NCBI GenBank assembly: GCA_963678675.1
Contig: OY783196.1
Span: 2,234,501-2,298,500, forward strand
DNA length: 64,000 nt
Direction: 5' to 3'
Source: Xiphydria camelus
Lineage: Eukaryota; Arthropoda; Insecta; Hymenoptera; Xiphydriidae
The position numbers and the translations under genes are program-made. Below the pieces are notes generated by a model, which worked only from the letters and a program-made list of their open reading frames with translations, was not told the origin of the DNA and did not search any database. Shown here one piece after another: positions 1 through 14,660 of this stretch; within the stretch, counting starts at the first letter, position 1; each line of letters opens with the position of its first letter.

Positions 1-1918
<1,918 letters not shown>

Positions 1919-2113
1919 ATTGACAACAAAATTATTTAAAATCTATGCGACCACCGCAGCAGACGACCCCCCGTACGATATGTCATAAGATGCGGGAGCA
2001 TAAACTTACAATCTAACCAAGTTACGAACGCTTCCTTTGCGTTGTTGAGTTTGCCCTCTACCGTTAGCGTTTCGTTGCTGCAGTAATGCAGTGACATGAA
2101 AAATCACCCTGAC

Positions 2114-2238
2114 ACCGGGTTCTCATGTGTCCGGAAAGCTTGCGGAGTGCGCAATGCGTAAACACCGTCACCCAATCAGCTCTCCGCGTGCGTACTGCCT
2201 GCCTATCCGCATTTTTTCCGGACACATAAGAACCCGGT
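2114..2238. repeat. Inverted repeat (24-bp arms) in the GMPR/SLX4 promoter gap
   Basis: The left arm begins ACCGGGTTCTCATGTGTCCG (2114-2137). The right arm, 2213-2238, is its reverse complement with about one mismatch and one extra base. The spacer is about 75 bp. The sequence just upstream (GCAGTGACATGAAAAATCAC, near 2088) resembles DNA near 33855, so this may belong to a dispersed repeat family rather than be a gene-specific hairpin. Confidence 0.6.
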
Positions 2239-2605
2239 ATAAGAGATCCGTTTCCGCCATATTAATCGGGTGCGATAAATTGCAGGTTGCAAATTTCTTA
2301 TGAAATGTGGGATTGTCCGTCGAGTAGTGCCGATCTCTCAAAAAGGAAGCCACGCAGACTTTCAGGGACACCTGCAAATCGATTTTCTCACATACTTTCA
2401 CTCAGCGTTCTCGCTGTCGGAATTGGAATAGGATTACTGACAGAGTAAGTATAGGTGTACCCTCGAAATTTGGGAATTATTATCGTTTAAAGTCTTTATA
2501 TGTTATTTTGCGATGAACGTTGAAGGCTTGACTCTCTCGATCAATTGTATCCCTTGTCTCACATTCAAACATCCGTACGATTACGATGCGTTACGTATCA
2601 GTTAC

Positions 2606-2806
2606 ATGGGCGTGGGCGACAAACTCCGAAGACGTTTCAACAATGGAGACTTGTACACTAGAACGGAGGAGGAGATCGAAAGACGAGCTATGATGTCGTT
2701 TAGCGCCACTGGTTCTCTTCTCGCAAAGAAAAAACAACTCGAATACAGTGGCAATGACTTGAGGACGGAATACGAAGGAGATTTTTCCAAGGTGCAGGGA
2801 GATTAA
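2606..2806 (+). CDS. Candidate small ORF, 66 codons, upstream of and in frame with SLX4
   Basis: The reading frame begins MGVGDKLRRRFNNGDLYTRT and ends in TAA. It follows a plausible splice acceptor (ACGTATCAG at about 2601) that could pair with the strong donor at 2445. The predicted product is highly charged, with no signal peptide or membrane segment. I do not recognise the family. It ends 25 bases before the first SLX4 ATG and is in the same frame. The bases between, 2792-2821, begin with GT and end with AG but span only 30 nt. It may be a separate small protein, an upstream ORF, or the true N-terminus of SLX4 if a 30-nt intron exists. It could also be chance. Confidence 0.35.
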   Translation: MGVGDKLRRRFNNGDLYTRTEEEIERRAMMSFSATGSLLAKKKQLEYSGNDLRTEYEGDFSKVQGD

Positions 2807-2830
2807 AGCTGATGACGTTAGAAGAAGACC

Positions 2831-5800
2831 ATGAATCGCAAACGAAGTCAACGTCAGCTGTCGTTAAAAGTATCCCGAAGTGAGGACGGTCTGTCTCAGA
2901 AAACGTCCTCCAGCGAAGATAAAATGAAATTAGAAAGGATCGGTAGCACAAGGTAGGGCCTTACGATTTATAACACTAAAGAAAAATCATAATATGTATT
3001 TACGTAAGACTTTTTCTTTCCACGAGTGTTCATGCAAATTTGAGTGTCAGAACCTGAAATGTAGTAAATATAAGTATTCTGGCAGCATTGTAAATCAGGC
3101 CACAAAACATCAATAAACATTGCATCTGTCAAGCTCGGCATTTTCTATTTTAGTTCATTAAAGGATTCCGAGATGTTGGGAGATCTATCGAGTCCGACAT
3201 CTTTGAGGACTGAAAATAAAGTCGACGTTAAACCTGATCCTTATTGTCGGTTGCCTTTGATTTCCGAAGTCGATACGCCAGATAATGACGATAGTTTGGT
3301 GGATTTCAAGTCTCCACTGTCAAAAGCGTTACGCGGAATAGCTTCGCGTGATTTCAAAACAATCGAGAAGACTCGCAATAGGTTGACGTCTGACGAGAAA
3401 CCGTCCTGCAGCAAGGAATCCCAGAAAAGGGCCAATAAACGAGTTCAAAAGACCGCAGTGGATCCTAAACAGCAATCATTGGAATCGACATTCTTTAAGA
3501 GCGAACACGTCGATGTACAAATTGGAAACATTTGTCCTTTGTGCTTGAAACCTCATAAAAGTGCTGCGGCACAGGTCGCGCACATAAAGAGCTGCGCTTC
3601 GAAGAATAATGTTTCCACAAAGAAATTATTTGATGCTATGGAACTGCAGGCGCGTCAAGCGGAGGAGAGGAAGTCGTTGGGACTGCTACCTGCACCGGTT
3701 CAGCAACCTAAAAAGACCGTGTCACGAAAAATGGTACGGGCATCGGAGGTTTCTTAATTTCGCGTTAATATACTCGATCGCTTGAACTCTGTCAGGGATT
3801 ATATCAGCTCCGACATGATCAGGCAATTGTTCTTTCCCCTTGATTCGCCTTAATACCAAAATGCTTCTCTAGATTTCCACCAAAGATCCTCAGCTTCAAC
3901 TGGGCTTGGCTCTTTCGATGTCTCTGCACGAGTTGCAGCAAATGGAGCAGCTGGAAGAAGCGGAGGTGTTGCTGTGCGAATCGTCACCGAATCTGTTGGA
4001 AATGAGTTCAGAAGAACGTAGAGAGACTCTACAAAGTTTCGGTTTTACAACGAACAAGCCGGTGGCGACAACTTCGTCAACCGTATCAAAGAAGAGTAAG
4101 CAAATCGATTTGAAACAAACCCCAAACGTATTTCTAGCCAATCGTGCACGCTATGGTCGAACTGTACTTCGACTGATATAGATATCGAATTATCTTCTAG
4201 AAAAACTCTTAGTGCCTACTGTTCTGCAAACACGATCGAAGGTGGAAAAGGATCAACTTTTAACGGAGAAAATAGCAGAAGTTCTCATAGGGAACGAAGC
4301 GATAACGCAAGTGCCGCACGAACGTAAAGATAGCGTGGAATGCAGCAACGCTTTCGTTCTGAGGAGTCGATTATTACAAAAATATCGTCGCTTGGTAATA
4401 TATCAATGGCATTGTCGAAGTCCGTATTAATCGTGCGTTCGCTTGAAAAAAACTCGACGATTTTTAATACTTTTCACAGGAGGACAGCTTGTGGGAGAAA
4501 GCCAGACTGACTCCGAGCAGGAGAAACTTTTACGTCGCAGATCTGTCGTCGGTGATACTGCCGACTGCTCGCGGTACGGAGGAATCTCACGCGACGGTAC
4601 GTATATTTTCACGCAGGCAGGTTGCCATTGAGTTTAATTAATGAATTAAATGTCGAACCTGAGATTACTTTTGTCCGCTCAGATGCGGCCGCAATTTAAC
4701 GATCGTACTGACGGATGTAGAAATTCTACGGCGGGCACTTCGAAAGAACTCGAGTTTACACCCGATACTCGGCACGAAACGCACGAGGAAAAGTCGTTGC
4801 AAACTGTCAATCGTGACTCTCCGAGTTCCGCGAAGGATCTCGCAGTCGCTGATCCAGAAACGAAAGACGCGGTACATCAACAATTCGTGAGTGCTTTAGC
4901 GTCAGACTGGAGAAACGCGTTGAACGTAATTTCGATGAGCGACGTACTGGTGTTTACGAAAGGCGACAATTACGTCTGGACTCACAGACTGGTATTTTCC
5001 GTCCGATGTCCCGACATCATTCTCGACATCGCTCCAAACGACTGTACGAAGTTTCCCCACGTCAAGGACAGGATTTCTTGGCCGGAGGTGGAATATTGCA
5101 TCGCCTTGGCGTTTCTCGAGTTCGTTTACTGCGGCACGATCGAGAAACATCATCGTGTCTTTGACGACGAAACCGCGGTGACGGGTATTAGAGTTTTAGC
5201 GAGGCGGTATCGAGTGAAGGAACTGTTTTCGTATCTGAGAATGAGATCGAGCGAATTATCGCGTAAAGAAAACTCGAGCGAAACCGAAATAGATGGCAAC
5301 CGGGTATCGGAATATTGTTCTTCCATCGCGACGCGATTCGAGTCGCCGATAAGCGCCAACTGTAACAGTTTATCTAACGAAAATAACGAGAAATGCAAAT
5401 GCGTTTCCTCAAATTTGAAAACGGACCACGAGTCGTCCGGGAAGAAGCGAAGGGAGTCGAGTAATGAAAAAGGTAATACGGATACCGGAGGTTCCGGCAC
5501 TCAAATAGGCGAAGTGGTTTGCGTAAATGATAGTCACGGTGATAGCAGTGATGGCATTGAGGTGGAAGAAAATAAAGACAAAGACGGAAAGCACAAGCTT
5601 CCAATTATCGACTTCGACGATAGACCAGGCAGCGTATCTCCCGATATATTCGATGACACCGTAGAAGAAAGTTTCAGTTCTAAAGGGGAACCTTTTATCG
5701 GCGAAGATAAACGTATGGATCGCGGTAATCGAGAAAAATTCGACGATTCTTGGACGCCACGGATTTTAGATGGAAGAGATTCGAACAACGTACCGAACAC

Positions 5801-8800
5801 GGAGAAACAACCGTTAGCTTGCAATGAAAACGTCGAAATTACTTTAGACCTCACACAGAGCGACGATTCTCTCAGTTCGGAAGAATTGAGTACAATAAAC
5901 GAAGCGTCAAATGAAGAAGACTCACGTCGAGACACAAGCGGTAAAACTCTCGCGAATTCTTCAGAAATGGGCTGTTCTCTCGACTTCGGGGAATCAGCCT
6001 CGATAGAAGAAACACCGAAGAGAAGAGAAACACGGCAGAGAGCTCCTTCGGAGGGGCTTCCCGAAAACTCGAAGAAGCAAAAGAGCGACATAAGTATGTT
6101 CCTGGAGAAAGTCCGAAGAATCAACGCCAAGTTGGACGCGTCCGGTTCGGATTTTGAATTCGAATCTCCCCTCTTGCCAAACTCATCGAAGAAATATAAG
6201 AATCCGTTTCACATAAAACGTCCCCAAGAATTGTTCAGTTACGATGACTCCGTGGAGGAGGAGAAAGTAAAACGTGTAGAGATGCTCGGAGAAGGGAGGA
6301 ATGCATTGAGTATGTTCGAACGGGACATTCGGAGAGAAGCAGCGAAAAATCCGGCGACGTTTAATTTGACTTCGTACGACTTGGCTGTGGAGGATGACAG
6401 CCGTTGTTCGAGTAATCCGTCAGTTTCTCCGCTCCGTGGGAAAATGCAGGAAGAGGCAGCGAGCTCGAAGAAGCTACAAGATGGTTTACACGAAGCAAGC
6501 ATTGGCGACGATGACGTGTTTGACCAAGCTCAACTTTGTACGCCGAAAACTAAAACGAGCGATTCTACAGCCGATATATCCGGAAACAACGACGCGGAGA
6601 TATCGATGTACAGTAAGTATAAAATGAGGCACGAACGTAATAGTATTGAAAAGTATCGTGTCGCCCTGTTGAATTCCACATTTCGCAATACTGGATCAGA
6701 TTCGACGCCATTGCCGAAAGAGTCGTCGGACGACTCCGACAGTTTGAAACTGTCCAGAGATAAAATCAGAAGAGAGGGAGAATTTAGTCAAATCTGTAGC
6801 AATGGCTCGGGTTCTCCCGAAATAGACGATGTATCGCTGGAAAATGATTTCGGTGCTACATCTGCAGACCTGGAGACCGCTGTGTTCAATGCTCAACCTC
6901 CTAAACGATCCAGAAGGGTGAATAGTGTCGTTAATATTCTGTACGAAGAGGATAGCCCGTTGGAAAATTCGTCGGAAAGAGGCAACGCGGAAAACGACTC
7001 GCCAAACGTAGAAGTTTCCCTTGCCGATATCAGCGAAAGTTTGAAGTCGAAGGAAAATCGAAGAAACAGCGTCTCGCGATTAAGCGTGTGCAGTATGGAA
7101 ACTGAAGTCTGCGATGTTACTGGCAATGAATTGAGAACTCATTCTCCTTCGGGTGAAGTTTTAATGGAAAATCGAGTGGCATCTCCGTTAGAATTGGAAA
7201 CGCTAGAAAGGGGGAATTCCATCGAATGCATCGATGATGAGAAAGACGTCCTTCACGTTTCGTCCGTTAAGCTGTGTGCGAAAGAGCTGTACAGCATAAG
7301 TAACGAAGTCGATCATTTACTTCAGGAATGCGAGGTGACGAGAAGTCAAGAATATGGTGAAAATTACAAGACGTGTAAAGCGAGTAGTCCAATTTCCATA
7401 CACTCCAGTTTAGATTCATTTACGGACCATCCTGTTGCCTTCGATAACAAGGAGAACGATGCGACTACTGAGTTAAACGGCGATCGAGACAATTTGGAAC
7501 TACAGTCAGCGAGTGATAACGACTGCACCGAAACGAATAGCGATGCCGAAGAAATTAATCCAGATCTGGCTATTTATACTCAGAGGAACTTTGCGAATGT
7601 AACGACGCGTAGGACACTGAAGAAATCGCATGCCGCTGGTAAAGATTCGATTGACGTGAAAGAATCTCCCGACGAATTCAGCAATGCGAGTACATCGAAA
7701 AGCTTCGACATTCGCAGCGTCTTGCTTCACCAGACATCGAGCGACGTCGAAACTTTCCAAACGAAATCGACACCTCATGGCTGTCCCAAACCTGATTCGA
7801 GACGTAAAACTGATTTTGATGAGGCGTGCGAGGAAGGTGCGTCAACGTCGAACTGTACTCCGCCACGAAATCGAATTCGGAAGAGCAACGGTAACGACGA
7901 GAAAGACGAGTCGCCGATATTATCAGCAGAAAATACAACGCCCCTTCCCGACTATGACGTAATGAAGACACCACAGCTTACGGTGAGTATCGTAAGTCGA
8001 CACTGGCCGTTATACCGAATGCGAGCCATCGTTTTCACGGTCGAAATCTCATTTTCAGCAAGAATTACACAAGTATGGAATAAAGACGCTGAAGCGCAAC
8101 AAGGCGATACAAATGTTGGGACACATTTACAAAGAGCTGCATCCCACTGCTTCCTTGGTGAGACAGGAATCATCGCAAACGTTAAGCAGCGAAGACGAAC
8201 AGCCGCCGCCCAAACGTATTGACAACGGCGAAGCACCAAAGAAATCCGATGCCCGAACAAATATTCCTTTGTCGGGTCGTCGTCGAGCGCAGTCGCAAAA
8301 AAAGTAACCATGCGTGTCTCCTCACGATTATCAGTAACAATAGATCCCATCTCTGTTCCCGATTATCCATCCGCGGTGTCAATGTTCTTTTCAGCGGATC
8401 GAACGACAGTTCGGACGACCTGAGTTCCGGCGAACTCGAGTTCGCAAGAGAAGGTCGGAAACCCGCAAGCCTGAAGGAAGCTTTCTTAAGTGTGTTGCAC
8501 GTCGACAAGGAGTTACGCAGCAGCATTTTGACTTACCAGCCATTGAAATTGGAAAAGGTTCGCGCAGATTTGATGAAGCAGGGCTTCAAATGCACATTCG
8601 ACGAGCTTGTGAACTTTCTGGACGAAGAAGTGAGTCTCCAGGTCTATCGTACATCGAACTTGTTAACGAAGTACACGCATATAAACGCGTCGCCCCCTAT
8701 CCCTTAACTTAGGATGTTAGTTTTGCTAAAAAGAGGAGGCCGAAAAATATGAGTATGAAAAAGAAATGACATCTTTTCTCCTCTTTCAGTGCATCACTTC

Positions 8801-8897
8801 CGTGTGTCGTCGGCAATTACACTTAAACGGAGAAAACCGAGGTACGAAGCGGAAGAAGCCGTCGAGCGGAGCAAAGGCAAGTCGTTCTAAGAAATGA
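2831..8897 (+). CDS. SLX4: Structure-specific endonuclease scaffold SLX4
   Basis: SLX4 is the nuclear scaffold that binds SLX1 and other nucleases for Holliday-junction and crosslink repair. Nine exons: 2831-2952, 3154-about 3748, 3873-4155, 4201-4394, 4480-4596, 4683-7982, 8059-8303, 8395-8629 and 8790-8897, giving about 1730 residues. A CCHC UBZ-like finger (ICPLC with CAxHIKSC spacing) lies near residues 165-190. A BTB domain lies near 515-620 (SMSDVLVFTKGDNYVWTHRL). The very long, acidic, Ser-rich exon 6 is low in order. A SAP-like segment (YDVMKTPQLTQELHKYGIKT) spans the exon 6-7 join. The C-terminal SLX1-binding fold contains SILTYQPLKLEKVRADLMKQ and ends FLDEECITSV plus a basic tail. 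The exon 2 donor could be at 3734 instead, a difference of five residues. The start is the first ATG after in-frame stops. Confidence 0.93.
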
Positions 8898-9822
8898 ATC
8901 GGTCGAGAGATTCGCGGAGAATCGGAAAGCGGTGATTTTTGAGTGCCTTTTTCGTGCTTATACCAAAAGCCCTGTAGTTTGTATAAGCACAGCATTTTGT
9001 TCATCGAGATAATAAGTTTTTATAAAAAAGTGTCGCATAACAAATTATTCTCTCTGCCATGTTATGTTATTATAGCGGGTGGGGAATGTACATATAAAAT
9101 GTAATTGAATGACGTGGGACGGAGAGAAATACACTAATTTTTTGATAATGATTCTAAAACGACCGTAGGACTAATGTACATTAACGACAAACAGCTGTCC
9201 GTTTACGACGACGAACGGAAATAATTAGACCGAAAAATCATATATCTTGAGATGCTTCGCGGTGTAAATACATATCACATACGCGCCATCGCACATGCGA
9301 ATGCGCTGTGGCGGATGCATTAAAACACGCGACACACGAGACGGAAGTACGTAATCGTTGTGATATAACACACAGTGCGACAGGTACGTCCGAAGCAATA
9401 ATCTAGACAGCAAGACGAGCTTTATAAGACATTAATTCCTCAGGATTTGTGTACAAAGTTGAAATTAATTACAAGAGTAAACGGAAGCCAACATTGGGCA
9501 AATTTGACGGAATGTGAGAAATGTATTTCCACGAGATATATCAACGGGAAATGGAATGGATCAAGCAACCCTTAAATTTACAATAATGCCAATAGCAGCG
9601 GTATAAATGAAAAAGACTTAAATACTAACATTTTTGGCGTTACAATTACCATCGCACGGTTTCGTGCATTCTCGTATAACGTATAATTCCCGTTGACTAA
9701 AATCGGCTGACGTTGCTCAATTTCGCTCCTCTTTCGTCGATTGCAAGTAGTAGCGCCGCGGTCTCTGCTTCCGAATTCTTGAATATCGAAGTCGCGATAA
9801 AAGCACCGCTCCCGGCGACGTT
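8898..9822. other. Convergent 3' gap between SLX4 and PGM2
   Basis: About 0.9 kb of AT-rich sequence separates the two stop codons and presumably contains both 3' UTRs. I see no credible coding segment, no transfer RNA and no transposon ends here. No canonical AATAAA stands out close to the SLX4 stop. Confidence 0.6.
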
Positions 9823-12800
9823 TTATGAACTTCGAACTATGAGCGCGTTCACGTCCGGCTGAAGAAACTCCGTCACGATGGCGGTCACCATTTCGTTTAG
9901 TACTCTCCTCGATTCATTCAGATCCCTGGAGAAAGAAATGTTATGTTCTCCGCGCGCCTCATTATGAAACATCTACGGTGCTTTTCCTTGACACGACGAT
10001 ATCAACCAAAAAAATCGGTCGCACCTCGGCAATTAACGGAAAATGATTGCGTGTTCGTGACGAGGACTTGATAAAAGCCCCCAGGGGTTTTGTATATCTC
10101 TCAAAAGGAACAACTACGACATTTATCTAAAGTTTTCGAATTGCGTGGCGGCAGATTTATCGTCACGATTGGATGTGACGTTGTCGATATCCGGGTAAGC
10201 AACAGAAATCAATTAAGGTGGATTCCAGTTATTCGGCTTCGATAAATGTTTCAACGTACGCGTTTGCATTGATAGACACATTATTGAAGATTGCCGGGGC
10301 CGAAACACGCCGCGCTGGATATCTCGATAGTTTTAACGCCAGCGGCAATATATTTCGAGCGGTGATATTCGAGAAAGACGAGAACGACAACTCGACGATA
10401 ATTCATGCACTTACTGCTGTTTTGGAGGGGTAGAAAGCTCGCTGTAGTATTTAATTTTGGGCTCCGTACCACTGGTACGCAATGTAGTAACCAGACCATT
10501 CTTGAAGGTGAACGTGATCATCTGACTGGATTTGGAAACAGGCAAAACCGCCTTGTTTCCAGGCTTTGTGTTGTCATAGCCGGTGGTCAAATCGCGTATG
10601 CCGACTATTGGATATTTCCCTCTAAGAATGCTGGTGGGATACTGAAACGCAAACGATATGACCACAACAATTTCACGTATAGTTCGTGCGCTCAAAAACT
10701 TTGCATCGCCCGCCGTTTAAAGTGCGAACTATCCCACCCCAAATTACTGATAGATTAGAAACGATAGAATTATTATACAAAATTTTGCACGCACAGCTCA
10801 ACAGGATAAAGCGTCGCGATATTGGTATTATTTTATTCTCGCGTTTTTCGCAGGTGAATCGCGTAGTGAGGGTAAAACGATACGATTTTGAAACGGTCAC
10901 ATTTCGCGGAACTGTAAACAAAACGACATAGCGGTGCTCCGTTGAATTTCAGCGAATAACGAACTTACGAAATAGATACTCCCGAAGTTTCTTCGAAGAA
11001 CGGAGAGAGAAAATAGAGAGATTGTATAACGGGGATAGCCAGAATGCCGAGGAGCAATGAAGGAACGAGCGTGAGCGACGTCAAAAACATGTCCGTTAAT
11101 TTGTCCACCCAGATTTCGTCTTTTGACATCTTCGTGGATGAAACTCGTTAGATGACAAAGTACGACCATACGAGAAGACACGTCGGTTTATACCATATCA
11201 CTTGTCGAATTGTTAGCGCGACGTACTTCCAAAATTGACTCAACAGTTTAACATCGACACACGACGCGATTCACGTTTAAAAAAAAAAGCACAGATACAA
11301 AGGAGAAACAAGGCAGAATCAGAGGAGAAATAAGAGCCGATACTCGACAACAGAGAGAACGCTATCGAAACGAACAATACCAACTGATGTAGCACTGTAC
11401 CACTTGGCCAATTCGCCCGTGTTATCCGACGAGGAGAAATGATTTTAAGCGCAATATTATCGAGGTGTAAATGAGTCTTGTAATCTTCGCGTCACATGTG
11501 TGTACCACCGTTTCCGATGCATTTACACAAGAAGCGCATGTGTCATGGCGCAAAAAAGGAACGTGTGATTACACTCGACTCGTCACCTAGATTAAACGAT
11601 AAGCTTCACAGCATTGTAGGTGGATTGAATTTAGCCCGACGAGAAGAGATAAGTGATATTACATGGGTAGGTTCCGCGCCTATACTTCGGCCAAGTATTG
11701 GCGAGAAACTATAACGCTGTAACGCTCGTTCTCTCGCATCGCTACTATGACTGTCGCTCGTTTTATGCCTCCCTCGAGCATTACGACACACTAGACACTC
11801 GTCGACCTTGTAGCCGCACGACTAAGTGTACATGGAAGTTACCTTATTATTGCTTTCAATGTACTGGATGGGGGCAAATGGCTGCGGAGTTTGTTTCGCA
11901 CGCTTTATAAATTTACAATTCACGTCTGCGAAGAACAATGACTGATACCGGCAGACTCGGAAATGATCGGCAAATGTCGAATCAAAGTCTACGCAACGAT
12001 AATCGAGAGAGCAAACTGCCGGTGTACCGAATTTGCATTGATACGGAAAAGACGCCGTTGTGGCTCGCCGAATGTTAACGATCACGATCGACCGCGTTAC
12101 GGGTTCGGGTAAAAAGTCGTGACAAAAAACAAAGTAAGTTACCGTTATTCGATATCGGGCTAAAATAAATCGTCACATTTCAAGTCGTCGGTTGACAAAT
12201 GGCTTTTTAAGAGTCTTGCTGTATTGTGTTATCTGGTGTTGCTGTCGCCGGCTACAAGTATATCGAGATAATTGATTTGTTCCAATATTTGTTCGGATAG
12301 GAGAATATTCGCGAACGGAGAATACGAGCGGAAGACGAACCAACTGGGCGTTGCTCAATTGTTAATTGTACGCGAATTAGTACGGGTACATTCGCTGGCA
12401 TATTTGACCGCGCCCCTTGATCCCAGACGAAGTGGCAGTATGAAAGATTAAGCGAGCTCAGCCTTATTATTTCCGAGAGTGTATGGATATTACTATCATA
12501 TGCGAAGTGCATTACAAGAGTACGACTGTAAGCGTGGAAAGTTGGCGTTGTCTTACCGTGTTTGGCTTTTTCGAAAAATTTCTCAACCGCTCGAAAATGG
12601 CCTTGATTGTCTCCGGCTTGTGACAAATCCAATAGGAATTTTCCGATACGTGATGTCCATATCTGTTGTCGAAAGGAAGGAAGAATCATCTTCTAATTGC
12701 ACGACTCCGTCGAGAACTCGTTTTTTTTAGAAAGAGAACGAAACGCTTTTTACGAGAGAGTCTACATTTTTCCAGAAACACGCTCTTACTCCGCATATAT

Positions 12801-14660
12801 TTCCTCCAGTTTATCGACGAGAGAGAGCCCCATGGTTTCGAGGTACGCGGCCATTTCGGCTACCCGCGCACCAGCACTAATCCCATCCTTGTCGAGGACG
12901 TTCGAGCCGCACATAAATCCGATAGCCTCTTCGTAGGCAAACAAAACAACTTTCCCCTCTCTCATTAGCTCCGTGGCTCTGTTACCCATCCATTTAAAGC
13001 CGGTTAAAGTTTCCTACGGAATGTATCATCGTTTAAAACGAGGTAGCGTTGCATGCGCGATCCCCCCCTTTACCAAGCTCAACGAGCTTACGCACCTCGA
13101 ATTGAAATCCTTCCTTTTTAGCCATCGAGGAGAGAATCTTACTGGATACCGTCGACGACAACATGTATACGTTATCGAGACCTTTATCGGGATAACGTAC
13201 TCGATAGGAATGCAACATCCACCAACCCAGTAAAGCACCCAGTTCATTGCCACTAAATACTCGCCACCCACCGCTTGCATAAAAAACATTACGCGTAAAG
13301 TATTCGCGCAACGAGTCACTCCACCGGGGGACGCGTGTTCTCCCAATTCTTTCTGTCTGTCGAGTTCTCATCACTCACGTTTTTGTCTTGATCGCGCAGG
13401 CTAGTCGATCCGCGTCTGGATCATTAGCGAGGATGATGCTGGAGGCATTTCGATCGGCCGTCTTTATGCTCAAGTCAAGAGCGCTCTTTCCCTCCTCGGG
13501 ATTGGGAAATTTCACAGTTGGAAATTCGGGATCGGGATCCTTCTGCTCCTCGACTACCGTAAACTCCTGCAATATGTAACGTATTCTGTTAGGATCGACC
13601 GCGCCTGGGTATCATTAATATTGTAGCTCGCTATTGCACGGCTACGCAGGATTTCCGAGGTATTTACGTAAAAACGTACTTTAAAATTGGCAGCATCGAA
13701 CGCGGCAACCATGTAGTCATACCCGACACCGTGCATCGCCGTATACGTGAATTTCAATACGGTATTCCTATTGACCTCTGAATACAAGACGTCTTTTTTA
13801 ACAGTTTCAAAATAGGATAGCATCGTTTCTTGCAGCGGGTCCTTGTAAAGAGGACTTTGATAGACTTTGGACACGTGCCACGACGATTCCAGAGGCTCCA
13901 GATTCGCCAGAATGCACTTCTGTATCTCCTTGTCGTGCGGCGTAATGATCTGAGCGCCGTTATCCCAGTAAACCTTATACCCGTTGTCCTGTTTCGGATT
14001 GTGCGAAGCGGTGATCATAATGCCGGCTGCGCACTTGTACTTGGTCACTCCGTAAGGAATGAACGGCGTCGGGCAAACCTTGGAATACATGTACACCTTG
14101 ACGTTATTGCTTATGAATACAGCTGCTGTCAACTCGGCGAACCTGGAAGAAGATATAATAGAAGCGCATTCTCAAGGATGTTTGGGGTTCATCAGATATT
14201 GTTCGTATTTCCTGGATGACGAACCTTTTGCTATTGTATCGACCGTCGTATCCTATTATCACGCCTCTTTCTTTGGCGTCGAATGTAGTGCTCAACAAGT
14301 ACTCGACCAGTCCCTGACCAGTTTGCAGGACTACCAGATCGTTCATTCTATTGTAACCAGGACCCATTTGACCTCTCAGCCCAGCAGTACCAAATCCCAA
14401 ACGTTTTAAGAACAAGTCTGACAAGATCTCGACGCTCTTCTTATTTATAAGATCCTTAACTTCATCTTCAGCTTTCGAATCCTCGAGAGGAGATACGCAC
14501 GTTAGTTACGCCATAATAATTAAATTCTACGTAGATTTAGGCATAATCGAAAATTTCAACACAATCCAAGACTCGAGCTTACTCTGTTCCACCGCAACCA
14601 TTCCTTGATTTTCTCGTCCAAAGCTGCATCTCCGGTGTCCACCGATGTTTCTTGCGCCAT
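9823..14660 (-). CDS. PGM2: Phosphoglucomutase 2 / phosphopentomutase
   Basis: This cytosolic alpha-D-phosphohexomutase of the PGM2 branch interconverts ribose-1- and ribose-5-phosphate, and glucose phosphates more weakly. Nine exons: 14583-14660, 14225-14481, 13680-14142, 13379-13566, 13096-13273, 12790-13013, 12557-12662, 10415-10641 and 9823-9925. All phases close to give 607 residues, matching the family length of about 612. Visible motifs are [20 protein letters not shown] near the start; the phosphoserine loop [20 protein letters not shown]; metal-binding DPDADR; sugar-binding [10 protein letters not shown]; and phosphate-binding [14 protein letters not shown] near the end. A 1.9-kb intron (10642-12556) is unusually long for this block and shows nothing recognisable. 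Transcription diverges from the STARD10-like gene. All catalytic residues that can be judged are intact. Confidence 0.96.

Larger units (their letters stand above)
1919..2830. promoter_or_regulatory. Shared divergent promoter region of GMPR and SLX4
   Basis: This is a head-to-head gap of about 0.9 kb between the GMPR and SLX4 start codons. A strong splice donor (CAGA|GTAAGTATAGG at about 2445) on the plus strand suggests a non-coding first exon for the SLX4 transcript ending near 2444. The gap also holds the inverted repeat at 2114-2238 and the small ORF at 2606-2806. No TATA box stands out. Confidence 0.45.

Noticed and set aside
2168..2401. 77-codon open frame on minus upstream of GMPR
   Set aside because: It includes one arm of the inverted repeat at 2114-2238 and has no recognisable domain; it is likely promoter DNA.
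2513..2605. Upstream extension of the small ORF to an ATG at 2513
   Set aside because: The segment lies between a strong donor at 2445 and a good acceptor at 2601, so it is more likely intron.
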